DNA of 64,000 bases. Origin: Circinella umbellata. Its lineage: Eukaryota; Mucoromycota; Mucoromycetes; Mucorales; Lichtheimiaceae. A model generated the notes under the pieces. That model ran no database searches, was not told where the DNA came from, and worked only from the letters and a program-made list of their open reading frames with translations. The number at the start of each line of letters is the position of its first letter. Position 1 is the first letter of the stretch. The stretch spans positions 434,001-498,000 of the forward strand of contig JAIWNF010000001.1 of NCBI GenBank assembly GCA_025093555.1, in the 5' to 3' direction. Positions 1 through 11,823 of the stretch are shown here, piece by piece. Made by a program: the position numbers and the translations under genes.

Positions 1-131
1 AATATTTATTAAGTCTTAAATTAAAAAATATGAAAAAGGTATGTAACAAATGAGTTCTATATGTAATGAAATTGAAGGTCAGAGAGAAAGGGAAGAGTAA
101 AATGCTACTGTTTATCTATGAATAAAATAGA

Positions 132-1144
132 TTAATGTTGTAAAACGAGTTTTGGAATTTTACAAATTTCACAAGCAAGATTCCAGAACTCAATTGCTTC
201 TTCTACATTATAGGACCGCTCCGAGCTTTTTGTCTCTTTACCATACGTAAAGTATTTACCAGTAACACCATCAAGCTCTTTACTTGTTGTATAATATACA
301 TACTCTGATATACATTGTTCTTCTGATACCGCTTCACGCAGAAAGTGGCGACTGATCTTCATTATTGCACGGAATATCCAAGGCCGTTCGCGATTCAAAC
401 CTGTAATGGGGACATATCCTGGATCACTTGTATTGATATAAATTTCTGGGAATTGTTTCGCCATCATGTATGTGACCCAAACTACAGCAAGTTTACTAAT
501 TTTATAGTACCCCAATCCATCATAGTTTGATTTCCCATTGAGCAAATTAAGTAAGTCAGGATTGTTGACTGCAGAATTTCCAATAGCATTAAAGACACTA
601 TCAGCCTTGGGATCATGAAGACCAGAAGTAATGAATAGAACACGGCCACCCGGTGTGATAAGAGGACGTAATAGAACAGTCAAATACCTTTTAAACAGTA
701 ACAAAAAGCCCATAATGTATAGTATATAATTAGTCGTTATCATGCTGAATATATATTTCGAAAAAGTAATGAAAGGATTGATTTATAAACATACCAGGGA
801 CCAATTGCGTTCGTAAAAACCGTTTTTTCCACTTTCTTGGTATCTTTTACATATTCTAGATCAACTGTTGTACAGCCTGCATTATTGATAAGAACATCAA
901 GTGTCGGAAATCCCAATGTCTTGAAAGATTTTACAGCATCTTGGATGGATACTAGACTTTCCAAGTCTAGAATAATTGTATGTAAACGTTCTGGATTAGA
1001 AGGATTGATCCATTTAACTGCTTGTTTGAGTTTTTCTTGTGATCGACCGGTAATCACCACAGTATGGCCTTCAGAAAGTAATTGCTTTGCAGCTGAACGA
1101 CCAAGACCACCACTACCGCCTGTGAGTAAAATAATTTTTGACAT
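132..1144 (-). CDS. Short-chain dehydrogenase/reductase (classical SDR, retinol-dehydrogenase-like)
   Basis: Two exons are seen, 1144-795 and 687-132, joined across a 107-nt GTATGT...AAAAG intron to give 301 residues. The cofactor motif TGGSGGLG lies at residues 8-15 and the NNAG structural motif near residue 88. The catalytic-type Ser is in the strand RVLFITSG (about 138), and the Tyr-Lys pair is Y178 and K182 in YYKISK. The length is normal for a single-domain SDR. Such enzymes bind NAD(P)(H) and interconvert alcohols and carbonyls; the substrate cannot be read from sequence. The splice restores the usual TN-x-x-GP-x-YLT helix, which supports it over the alternative ATG at about 743. The next gene inward is lysyl-tRNA synthetase on the same strand, 860 bp away, so the two are not an obvious unit. 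Confidence 0.88.
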
Positions 1145-2005
1145 GGTATTGTTTTTTGTTATTATGATTTTTTAATAATATTTTTATGGATCACAAAAGT
1201 TTATTATTTATATATTTTTGGTTTGCTCAATAGCTTATAGTTGTAAAGATTAGTGCGCAGTATCATATGATAAATATGGAATTTAATGAGGTGTATTTTT
1301 TTATATTGGGAAGTCGACGTATGTCTTCCAAGAATAGACATATCTTCCACCGTTTTTTGCTTTTTATGGTATCAGGAGTACGTGGCTGTATGTCTTTACC
1401 ATATAAGTCAATTAAAATATGTAGCACAGGTTTTCAGCCACAACCCGAAAGTTAAAATCAACCTCTTGAATCAGTTCACTCTATGTAAATGTAAATTATC
1501 CCAAGTCGGATTCATGTTTAATTATACATAACATTAGTTAAATATATACAGTAACAGGTTTCGATTAACAATATAGTTCATCGCTTTAGATCATTACAAA
1601 TTTGCAAATAGATCATGAAAAACACCTTTTAGCCTATATAAAATATGTTATTAGGCTACAAAGTTAGAAAAAAATATTCTCTTAATGCAATTTTTACTTT
1701 AAATATGTTTATTTTTTTGTCTAAACTTTCGGAACAACAATTACTCACGAAGCTATACAAATCTTTTCGGATGGTATTCAAAAATTATAATACCCTGATA
1801 TATTAAGAAATATATTGTCATCGTGACAAATAATTCCCAATCCTGGTCACACACATTTCTCATATTTTGTTTACAGTTAATAAATAATAAAACAAATAAA
1901 ATTTTACTTCTTGTTATTTTTGTTGTTTTTTTTTTAAAAAAAAAAAGAGGATCAAAATGTATAAAATAACTATTTACGAATTTATTACAAGAACTATTAT
2001 TTTGT
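1145..2005. other. Intergenic, no supported gene
   Basis: About 860 A+T-rich bases lie between the SDR start and the lysyl-tRNA synthetase stop. The short open frames near 1267-1531 show no family resemblance or coding bias. A T9/A10 tract sits near 1929-1947. Confidence 0.6.
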
Positions 2006-4200
2006 TTAGTTGTTTTCTTCGGGCTTCATGGCAGGGAATAAAAGTACCTCCTATAAACATTATGCATATACAATAAAATAATAAGAATATAATTAATATC
2101 CAACATCATATTATTTTCAATTCTCAACCCTTTCACACATATCCTAATTATTTTAAGTAATTCCTTCCTTACCTTGATGTTGTTAGAGTTGGTCAAGAAC
2201 ATGGCAACACGATCAATACCCATACCCCAACCACCAGTAGGTGGTAAACCATATTCAAGAGCTTGACAGAAGTTTTCATCAATCATTTGTGCTTCATCAT
2301 CACCAGCATCCTTATCCTTGGCTTGTTGTGCGAAACGCTCACGTTGATCGAAAGGATCGTTCAATTCGGTGTAGGCGTTACAGATTTCCTTGGTGGCGAC
2401 GAAACATTCGAAACGTTCACAGAGACCTGGGCGTTCACGATCCTTCTTGGCCAAAGGAGACATCATCATAGGATGGCGCATAATGAATGTAGGAGAAATA
2501 CAATCAACTTCGATATATTCACCAACAAGCTATAGTAATTTTTTATAGATAAACGGATATCATTTAGAAACTATGTAAAATTTGTGTATACTTTTTTCTT
2601 TTTTTTTTCTTATTCAAATATTTATTCCTTCTTCTCATTCATCAATATAACTATACCTTATCAAGCATACGAGCGTTGGTTCGTGGAGCACTACATTCGA
2701 CACCATTCTTAGTACAAAGGTCGCTCAAGAACTTATTGGTTTCATCAGTGTGAAGTTCTTCAGAAGGAGGGAACTTGACGTTGAGCTTTTCTTCTAAAGT
2801 GCCGATCATATCGACACGACGGAAAGGTGGAGTGAAGTCCAAATCCATAGTAGGACCTTCGGGACCTTCAGGATGATATTGAATTTTGTAAGTACCGAAC
2901 AACTTCTTGACCATACCAGAAAGCAAATCTTCAGTAAGTTGCATGACATCATACATATCAGCGTAAGCCCAGTAGAATTCACAAGTGGTGAATTCAGGGT
3001 TATGGGTCATGTCAATGCCTTCGTTACGGAATTGACGACCAATTTCATAAACACGATCCAAACCACCGACAGTCAACATCTTCAAGTACAATTCGGGAGC
3101 AATACGCATAAACATATCCAAATGCAAATCGTTATGGTGAGTAATGAAAGGCTTAGCGGTGGCACCACCAGCAATGATGTTCATCATAGGGGTTTCGACT
3201 TCCAAGAAACCACGGGTATCCAAGAACGAGCGCAAGTGGGTAATGATCTTGGAACGGGTAACGAACTTGTCACGAACAAAGTTGTTCATGATCAAATCCA
3301 AATAACGTTGGCGGTATCGCAATTCTTGATCCTTGAAACCGTAATGGGCCTTGGGCAACATGCGCAAACAAGGGGACAAGAGTTGGACTTGCTTGGGGAA
3401 AATGGACAATTCACCACGCTTGGTCTTACCGGGAACACCACGGACACCAACAATATCACCACGACGAAGCAAGTCGTGAATCTGGACGTAGTCATCACCT
3501 TCATTATCTTGTGCAGAGGCCATGATTTGGATCTTAACACCTTCACCGTGCAAATCGTAGAAACGAAGCTTGGCACCGGAAGCACGCTTGTTGTGGATAC
3601 GACCAGCAACGGTAATAACTTGATCATCTAAACGATCACCAGTTTCAAGGTTGCTATACTTGGCAATAAATTCAGGGATTGACAACTCAACTTGGAACTT
3701 GTGAGGGTATGGGTTGGGGCTTTGATCCTCACGATGAGCTTGGATAGTTTTGCTGCGTAACTCAAAGTATTGCTATATTGCGTAAAAAATTGTTTGTGTT
3801 AATTAAGTTTGCCCTTAAAAAAATGATGGTAGTTCAGCAGCATAATTACTATTATTATTTTTTATCATTATTTACGTTAGGGTTAAGTTCTTCTTCTCCT
3901 TCTTCAGCACTCTTCTTTTTTTCAGTAGTTTGAGGAGCGCTAGCAGCCTTGGCAGCCTTGGCAGCTTCTTTTTCGCGTTGCTTTTGACGTCTCTTGAGTT
4001 CCCTACATTTTGTTATTTAGAAATGGTTAGAAAAACAAAACAAATTTCTTTATTATTATTATTTTAAGAATTCTAAAATTAAATATAATTTTTTAATGAC
4101 GATTCACATACGATTTGGAAATCATTTCACCGGTAACGGGATCCTTTTGGAGATTCTTCTCATTAACAGCGGCAGCTGCAGCAGCGTCAGTACTCGACAT
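2006..4200 (-). CDS. KRS1: Cytosolic lysyl-tRNA synthetase (class II)
   Basis: Five exons (4200-4112, 4002-3876, 3772-2657, 2529-2173, 2050-2006) give 577 residues. The enzyme charges tRNA-Lys with lysine using ATP in the cytosol. The N-terminus is a Lys/Ala-rich helix of the kind found in eukaryotic LysRS, then an OB-fold anticodon-binding domain starting around [16 protein letters not shown]. The class II core follows: motif 2 around [20 protein letters not shown] and motif 3 in [15 protein letters not shown]. The protein ends [14 protein letters not shown], the usual eukaryotic ending, carried on a 15-codon last exon. Each junction restores conserved sequence, for example LNPN joined to QYFELRS. 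No mitochondrial presequence precedes the ATG, so a cytosolic form is expected; other isoforms cannot be excluded. Identification is firm. Confidence 0.97.
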
Positions 4201-4389
4201 TGTTGTTATTAACGATATAGAGGGGAAGAGGGAAAAAAAAAGAAGGTTGACAGGCTCAAAAGTTTTTTTTTTTCAGTCTTTCATCGGAGTTCCTTTTCGT
4301 TTTCTTATTTTGGGCTTGTCTGATTGATTAGGTTTATGTCTCAAGATTATAATCTCAAAGTAAATTTGGCAGATCGAACTTTTCAGGGC

Positions 4390-4402
4390 AAGTATAAAAC
4401 CT
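4390..4402 (+). promoter_or_regulatory. Possible TATA box for a plus-strand remnant gene
   Basis: A TATAAAA-type sequence (about 4395-4401) lies roughly 140 bp upstream of the ATG at 4539 and points away from lysyl-tRNA synthetase. The spacing fits a core promoter, but this rests on sequence alone. Confidence 0.3.
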
Positions 4403-4538
4403 ATTTGCATTTCTATTTGGAACAATTGATTTTCGTTTTCAATGTGTCATTGTAGACAATAATTTAAAGCTTGTAGCATATTGTTTTAATTGTTCACAAT
4501 AATAATCGCATAGTATCTTTTATTCTTCTACTAAGAAA

Positions 4539-4680
4539 ATGGTGACTGCATCAGCATTGTACGTATAAGTAAATAACTTCAGTGCTATAATAAATTAAAT
4601 AAGCCATTCCAGGAACCCTAAATACATCGTGTACTACATCATCCTACGTAGGTTTTCTGTGGTACATTTGCTTGTCAATT
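4539..4680 (+). pseudogene. Possible 5' remnant of a flavodoxin-like (WrbA-type) quinone reductase gene
   Basis: An ATG at about 4539 opens a 20-nt exon (MVTASA plus two bases) ending at a GTACGT donor. A CATTCCAG acceptor follows at about 4611, then a segment reading NPKYIVYY. Fungal WrbA/Obr1-type flavoproteins begin with a similar PK-x-Y-IVYYS-x-YGH strand and FMN loop. Here the frame breaks immediately after YY: a one-base shift would read SSYVG where the family has S-T-YG. Nothing recognisable follows, and the open frame to about 4907 resembles no flavodoxin. The reading is a promoter and first exon left behind after the gene body was lost. The matching segment is short, so this is a weak call. 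Confidence 0.25.
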
Positions 4681-5325
4681 TCAATAATAACGACCTTCTA
4701 TGGAACAAATCGATATATAGCCAAGCAATCGTCCATGTCAATCGTGACATATGTATTGGGGAAAAAAACATTTTAGTTAGAGAAACTGAGAATCGTAATT
4801 CTTCAATTAATCAACACAAAGTGATAAAACACTTTTATATATATAAAGAAAAGAAAAAAAATGCCCATATAAAATCAGTAATGGAAAAAATAATAGAAGT
4901 TACATGAATAGGATATTCGGTACGTATTATTGACTAAATCGTTTAGCATAGAACAAATATTAACTATATAACTCAAACAATTTATCACATGTTAATTGAG
5001 AAGTAATTTTCAACTAGTAAATATAATCTCGATAATCAATAGGAAAAAAAGAACAAAATGTATAAATGTTTTTTTTTTCAAGCAAACGAAAAGAAAAATT
5101 CTATGTAAGGAGGCTCTTTTTTTTTTTCTGATCTGAAAAGAAAAGAAGGGGGTATCTAAATATTTATATAGATGGCTCAATGGAGTGATTTTTTGTGTGC
5201 TGTACGATATGATTGAAGTGTATACATATTTATATTGTGCATGAGGAAAAGAAGAAAGAAGAAAGAAAAAGAAGAAAAGGGAAAAAAGACTTGTGTAGTA
5301 TGTATGTATAAAACGAATTAAAAAC
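4681..5325. other. Intergenic, no supported gene
   Basis: A+T-rich sequence between the remnant and the 3' end of the Ras exchange factor gene. The minus-strand open frame at 5010-5405 is driven by homopolymer tracts and overlaps the real stop at 5326, so it is not accepted. Confidence 0.5.
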
Positions 5326-8302
5326 CTATGTTTGTTTACGTAGATTAGCAGGAGTATCAGATAAATTGCTAGGTTTTGCTGAAGGTAGTGAAAAGCTTCG
5401 TACATGGCCCGTCAAAATTTTGGTTGTTGTGGATACAGTACGACTGGATATAGATTCTCCCGATTTGGGTGGTGTTGTTGATGATGTTGAAGGAGGTGAT
5501 GATGAATGATCGTTTTGCTCATCACTCCAACTATCACGGTGACCATAAACATCAGATTGCAACGTAGTAGGTCGAGTCATTTCTGAGCTCTTTCGGAAAG
5601 GCCAAAAACTTGTACTTCGTTTTGAATTATCGTCCTGTTCTTCCCAACTTGTCATACTATTTGTATTTGTGCTGTAACTACTGCTCAATCTGACAAGTGA
5701 GCTGGCATTACTCAAGATGGAGCTGGTATTGATACTACTACTGCTCATACTACCATTGCTGTTTCCTCCACCACCACCATTATTACCACTGCCACTATTC
5801 CCATTATTGGATCGACCGTATGCTGGAGACGTAGTGCCGCGCTGTTTAGGTGGTTCGCGAAGTATGCTCAATTCGTCAATAATTTTTTCACTAACCCATG
5901 GACGCATCAATAGATATTGAGTAATCAGTTGCTGTTCGACCTCGATCCCTTGATCTCCATCCACATCCACACCAAATAACGCCGAAGAGTTACTCATTCT
6001 ATTTTTCGATGATGCTGTGCGATGCAGTGCGTTAGTTAGTACTGATGGCCCAAACGAATGCTTGCGTGATGCCTTGACATAAGATGATGGAGGTCTTTGA
6101 GGATATGCTGGCGCGCGTTGGAAGCTGTGGATCAAATTCACCACATCTTGAACACGCGAATCCCCTTGTGCTTGGCCTTTCACTGCCGCCAATAAATAAG
6201 TCATATCGTGGATAAATACACCCAAGAATGGAACAACAGGTTTTGTCCATCGCCGTTTGGTCTCTAATCCCATATGTTCACGATATCGACCATAATTATC
6301 TGATTCAGACATAAGTGCGTTTAGGAGGTCCAGCCTTCCCATGCGCTTTTTAGGAATACAATCCCATGTTCGTCGAAGACGCTGTACCGGCGGAGTCCCT
6401 AAGGCTGAAACGATTGCCTTTAGTGTTTGGTAATTGCTGAGGGATAAACATTTTGTTGCAACCTTGATCCATCTATTAATCAACTCAGCACGTCGAGAAG
6501 CTTCTTGTGGTAATAAAATTGAATGCTCAATAGCTCTTGTGATATAATTAAAGAAATCAGTCGAAGCAACTATTTTTGGATGCGGAGAACGAGGGGCATG
6601 AGATAATAATGCATCGGGTGGAATGTCGCGAAATATTGCAAACTCGATCATGGTCAGCTGATAAGCTACCAGGTGGGGTGGGAACTGCATAACGTTTGGT
6701 ACAGTGGCTGCGCTCATGTACAATGTACGGACCCTATTCAGTGTTTCGCGTGTCTCTGCAACTGCTGTTGTGTGCTGCAAGATACTGTCATTCAACTCAT
6801 TCTCCAACAGTTTATTATCACTCGATACATCATTTGCAAACTGAAGTGAGCGTTTGCGAGACTTATATTCATTTAATGATGCCTCCAGCTCGTCCAACTG
6901 GTTTTGTAATCGCCGATGTGTTGTTAATAATGGAGGAACAGGAATGTTTGGAACATAATCTGTCGTTTGTGTTGCTGTCGGAGGCGCCAAACTATCACCG
7001 GTGTTAGTTTGAGCGGGCACCAAAATACGTGCATCGACAATAGATTCACCCAAAACGTCAATAGGTGATATGTTGGATCGTTGATGTTGATGGTGATGGG
7101 AAGTAGTCAGTGACCGAGGACGGGTATCAACCATAGGTAAATGTGGAAATGAGTCGGTCATGGTATGTGGTCGCGGTGGGGGTATGCTGTCACTTCGCTG
7201 CATCATAGCTGCCCGTGTCTCGTCTATTGCGTAATTAATTATTATCTAGTTTATACACTATTTGCATCCATGCTACATATTTATAGAAATCACAAGACTT
7301 ATAGAAATAAACTCTTCTTATTGCTTACCATGGTTATTATCAAAATCCACTACTTCATCATCATCATCATCATCGTCGTCGTCGTCGTCAGCTAGCCCTG
7401 CACTTTCTTCGTCATCGTCATCATCATCGTCGTCATCTGATATTTCATGATCGCTAGTCTGTTCAGCAAAACTAACGGAATTTCCACGGCCACGATTGTT
7501 ACGTTTCACAAAAGCAGTGGTGGATGTGGCAACAGGTTGAGGTTCAGCATAAGATTGCGGCTGTTGTTGTTGGTGATGGTGATGGTGATAATGTAGTTCT
7601 TCATGCTGTGTTTGAGATTGTGTCTGTTGTTGCTGCTGCTGCTGCTGTTGTTGTGGTAAAACTGTGGGAACTCTAGAAGGTTTTGGAGGAACAGCTGGTT
7701 TGTTGCTATTGTGCATTCTGGCTGGCTTCGGAGGTAATGGTGGAGGGGTTTTTACTTGTGAGTTATTGGAGCTACTCCGATCATCTTCTTGATGTTGATG
7801 GTGTTGCTGTTGTTGTTGTTGTTGTTGTTGTTGAGGAATTGATGGTTGTTGTCGAGGTACAGGGGATCTTTGCACAGCAATATCCTCCAAATGTGATAAA
7901 CTCGACCGAATAATGGATAAAAAAATTTCATATTGTACAGGCTTTGATACCACAGCTAATATTATTTATTTTTTTTAAAAAAAAAGATTAGATTATTTAG
8001 CAACCCAATTCATGAATTCATCTTTCCACAAACGAAACTTATCCAACCCCAATTCTCCTTCCTCATTCTTTTTCTCCTTACTGTGATGAACAAACTTGAC
8101 CCCATGAAGTTGTTGTGTGGATAACTCAACTGCCGATAGAAACCTCGTATATGCATCCTATAACGTTTCAAATTATTATTATTGTTTTGTTTAGAAAAAA
8201 AAAAAGAAGCTTAACAGCTTCTATTATTTTTATTATTACCTTAATATGACCGTCGTCAAGTAGTTGTGATGCTTCTGTGTAAATGTGGTGAGGATTCTCC
8301 AT
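5326..8302 (-). CDS. Ras guanine-nucleotide exchange factor (Cdc25 catalytic domain) with MIT-like N-terminus
   Basis: Four exons (8302-8240, 8157-8082, 7955-7329, 7223-5326) give 887 residues. Residues 1-46 form an alpha-helical MIT/USP8-N-like hairpin (IYTEASQLLDDGHIKDAY), followed by FLSIIRSSLSHLEDIA. A long disordered stretch then holds poly-Gln, poly-His, proline motifs of SH3-ligand type (PPPLPPKPAR, AVPPKPSR) and two poly-Asp runs. The exchange domain begins at HLVAYQLTMIEFAIFRDIPP and includes RWIKVATKCLSLSNYQTLKAIVSAL and FLGVFIHDMTYLLAAV, the expected RasGEF core. A Ser/Thr-rich tail ends the protein. It should load GTP onto a Ras-family GTPase. No REM domain is obvious. Exon 2 ends at a phase-1 GTAAGG donor; the N-terminal architecture is my reconstruction and less certain than the catalytic domain. 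Confidence 0.87.
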
Positions 8303-8972
8303 TGAATTATGTACAAAAGGTATAGTAACCTCAACCTCCCGAGAAATATGTTTGTGTTGGAAAAGGAAGCAAGAAGGGTACTTTCAATATAGACAACGGA
8401 AAAAAGAGGGTAAAAAAATAAAACAGAATTGAGAGAGAAGGGAGTGGAAAAAAAAAAGAGAGCTAATCGGGGGTCGATGTGTTTAGGCGTATCGCCGTTT
8501 TTTTTTTCTTGTTTACTCCAATGGGATAGAATTTGCCGTCTAGTTGGTAAGCGATTGTTGTTCTTATATGTTTTATATATATATGTTGGTTGGTTAATAT
8601 ACAATGCGTTTTTTTTTGTACAGGTTCGAGAACGTATTGTTTTTATTTTTGCTATATTGTATTTTCAGGTTGCTGTGGGCTTTAGTTGTAACAAATGAGT
8701 CACATATGCTCCTTATTCTCTTTCTTTTATTTGTTCTTCGTCAATGTAAATGTATCCCGATCGTTTAATAAATGCTTATCAGAACCGAAAAGAGTTAAGA
8801 GTGAAAAAAAAAAGAAGGAGGAGAAAAAAAAGACGGAGAAGTCCATATATGACACGAAATAATACAAAGTTGTCGGAGTCATTGCTTCTGGTCAGTATGC
8901 AGAGAAAGAAAAAAAGTGTGTAACTTTTTTTGACAAAGTTTCGATGATGGAACAACAAATTAAACTTTTCAA

Positions 8973-9001
8973 AACCACCGCACGGTGGTTCTTTTTTTTT
9001 T
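8973..9001. terminator. Perfect 8-bp hairpin followed by a T tract
   Basis: AACCACCG and CGGTGGTT are separated by only CA (8973-8990) and followed by C and ten or more T residues. The shape resembles an intrinsic or Pol III-type terminator, but there is no adjacent RNA gene that I can identify. Confidence 0.3.
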
Positions 9002-9015
9002 TCCAGTGCGCGTGA

Positions 9016-9475
9016 TTATTGATTGATGATGATTAAAAAAAATTCATTGAACTTGAAACCATTGTCTTGGAGTTTTATAGAGGTTATATCCATGACAATT
9101 AAACACCAAATGCCCTTGACAACTGGATCTGTTGTTGCCATCATGATTATCTGGTTGTAGTATCTGTAAATTAAATTAGGTATTGCAAAAAGAGACTTTT
9201 TCTTGTCCAACCATTGGTCCCGTCAACGTTGTATAACTTATCGGTTTAACAAAGCTGTTATTCTTGTTTTTGATGTTGTACAAAAGTGTAGCACATGCTG
9301 TGATAAATGCAAATGGCAGCAGAGAAATACAATCCGAAAGAAGAAATGTCACTTGGACAAGAGAACCATGTGTTGCTGTTGCTGTAGCTGTTTGTGCTTG
9401 TCTTTTATTTTCATTCCGTAGATTCTTTGTTTTACAATGTTGTTTATCTGTTATTCTATTTGAAATGGCTCCCAT
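9016..9475 (-). CDS. Possible small hypothetical protein (low support)
   Basis: A minus-strand frame of 99 codons opens at 9475 (MGAISNRITDKQHC) and contains one hydrophobic, possibly membrane-spanning stretch (about residues 43-66, FLLSDCISLLPFAFITACA) after a Thr/Ala repeat. A second frame at 9159-9016 could be spliced on through an acceptor TTTACAG at about 9163, but the only fitting donor is a poor GTTGGA, so that join is doubtful. No family is recognised. Codon use does not clearly separate it from background, and the gene may be spurious. Confidence 0.22.
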
Positions 9476-11675
9476 GTTTATTTTATCTTAACAAAAAAAG
9501 TTAATTAAATTATCACAATGATGTACAAGATAATATCGGTACAGTATTTATAAAAGGAACCTTGCCTAAATTATCAACTAACTCTAAATAGATAAATAGC
9601 TAAAGATAAGTTAGACAGTATACCCCGAGTTGACTGCTACCTAATCCGATAGTTAGTGCGTTTGTTGTCTCTCATGAAATCCCCCCCCAAAAAAAAATGA
9701 ATTTTTGAGTTAAAACTGTGTTAGTATGCTGAATAACTGTCAAGCACGGTTACTATTTGATTCTTGTCCTTTTTAAGTAATCGGAAGGTAGAACAGTAGC
9801 GATATTTTAAAATCATAATGGTATATATAAATCATTATACATTTTCTTTCAGTTAGAGACGAATTTTTCAATTGATAAGAAAGTTGCATTCAGATAATAT
9901 ACTTTCCAGAAAAGTTGCAGAATTTTTTTTTCATTACATCATTTAATATTTTATATATTACCAAGCACCAATTCTACAATTATTCAGTTGTGAGGAGTTT
10001 CATTTTTATTTATACTTTGAAACCCCTTTTTTTTATACATAATGAGATGATGTAAGAGCAGAAACACCTGTGTTCGATAAGGGTAAGTTGATCATTACTT
10101 GCATAATTAGATATATATCAGCGACCATTCCTGCCGTTTCTATACTGAATTCACCAATCAATAAATGGCGACTCCCCCGTGGTCGTCATAGTGTCATTTA
10201 TTTTCGATGATGATGGTAGTGGTAATAAAGATGATTTTATCCTTATTACCCAAATGGTTGAAGAATATGAAATATATACACAGCTGACCACAGGTTTTAT
10301 AAATAAATAAAATAGTAATCCATATCACTATCAACATCAATTTCGCTATATTCCCATTAAGTATAAAATAATTTAAAAACAGTCGAGTAAATTATTCATT
10401 TACAATGTTTCCAAAAAGATTGAGGGTTTGAACTCACAAACCGTTTTATACTTTCATCAGCCAACTTTGAAAAAAGAAGATTCCTTAAATTTTCGATGGT
10501 TTGTTATCGGTTTGGTACGAAGTAACTATTATTGTTTGACAATCGCTGTTTAGTTAAGATTAACTCGAGTCTTATGTAAGAATAAAGTCTTGAGTTGTAC
10601 AAAGACTTATTAATATAAACACCCAACAAAGTCAAATTAATAGAAGTATTTAAGTAACGTTTTATCTATATAAAGATCAATAAATCCAAAAATTATAATA
10701 CTAATAACGTTGTACGTATTCTGTTTTTTTTAGTCTAGAATAAGACATGTACAAGTCATGTATGCTAAAATCTATTATATTGAAAAATGTACTAGACAAA
10801 TCTTGATTGCCATACATTGGTCACCATTATTTAAGTCAGCTTTTGAAAGGGACAACAATTACTCTCCACAACGGTAAATATAGACACCAATGGGAAGGAC
10901 AGAGGAAAAGAAGTTATAAATATCTATACCTAACATGTATAATCACAATTTGCCGAAGGGGTAACAGTTTTTCGAGTCAACGTTAAAACTTTGATTGAAT
11001 CTATGATTAATTCTACAACAGACAATAAAATTATGATAGAAGTCATCGCTGGCAAGTTTTCTAGTAATGCGACGACTCATGCATTGAAGCTATATCATAA
11101 CAAGCGCAAGTTCCATGGCTAGCAAAGTTCATCTAATCATACTATAATATTTATATGTCCTACATAGTACCATCCCAAGTTCAATCCATCCGTTTTCACA
11201 TTGTGCAAGCAATGAGTCTTATTTGTTGCATCTATTACTTGACCTTCCTAGATAAAGAAGTATATTGTTTCACTAAAATCGGTATGTAAATTCACAAATT
11301 AACAAACATTATGGCAAATCAAGAATGATGCTGGGAGTGACATGATACAATGTCTTACCAAAGTTAATGTATATTTTCTAAAAAAAATTATATTTACTGT
11401 CTGGATTAACTATATTTACGTAGAATATCTATTCCAATATTATATATCAAACGATGTGCTCAATTATACTACATATCCTCTATCCTAAGTGTTCCTCGAA
11501 TATATATATCAATAACCTTATAATTGGTTATATTGTTGACGATCTTGCACTATTACGCCGATGTTGAAGATAATACCAGTGACGAAAACAAATAAATGAA
11601 TAATAATGTATTAATGGTCATATGACTTATGAAGACAATAGTATGTAAAAGGCAGTTGATTAGATAGTTGTAGGC
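9476..11675. other. Gene-free A+T-rich stretch
   Basis: About 2.2 kb without a frame I can support on either strand and without an RNA gene that I recognise. It contains many homopolymer tracts and short simple repeats only. Confidence 0.6.
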
Positions 11676-11760
11676 AGAGATGCTCACGGTTCGGTTCGGT
11701 TTGGTTCTTCAAGAGAACCGAACCGAACTGTTTTGAGAAAGACCGAGGAGAACCGAGAGA
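11676..11760. mobile_element. Possible hAT-type transposon end with CCGAAC repeats
   Basis: CAGAGATGCTCACGG at about 11676 resembles the terminal repeat style of hAT elements (CAGAG-x-TG...). It runs directly into GGTTCGGTTCGGTTTGG, which folds back on AGAGAACCGAACCGAACTG about 3 nt later; more CCGA-x-GAGAACCGAG units follow. No matching opposite end and no 8-bp duplication were found nearby, so this may be a single stranded end of a decayed element. Confidence 0.35.
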
Positions 11761-11823
11761 GTGACAGTACTTAAATAGCTTTTTTTAAAAAATAAAATGT
11801 TACTAATAAGCATTAAGCGAAAG

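Noticed and set aside
2873..3631. 252-codon plus-strand frame inside lysyl-tRNA synthetase
   Set aside because: It is exactly antisense to conserved class II synthetase sequence; its composition is the mirror of the real codons and it resembles no family.
5010..5405. 131-codon minus-strand frame rich in Phe/Leu/Lys
   Set aside because: Built on homopolymer tracts downstream of the Ras exchange factor stop and overlapping its last codons in another frame.
7957..8081. Stop codon after WVAK as the real end of a separate small gene, with a new gene starting at 7953
   Set aside because: A good GTAAGG donor and TATTAG acceptor join the two parts in frame, and the exons on both sides continue one helical region. 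Kept only as a possible retained-intron isoform.
8236..8604. 122-codon minus-strand frame over the Ras exchange factor 5' end
   Set aside because: Different frame from the MIT-like exon, low-complexity Leu/Phe/Tyr content from poly-A and poly-T tracts.
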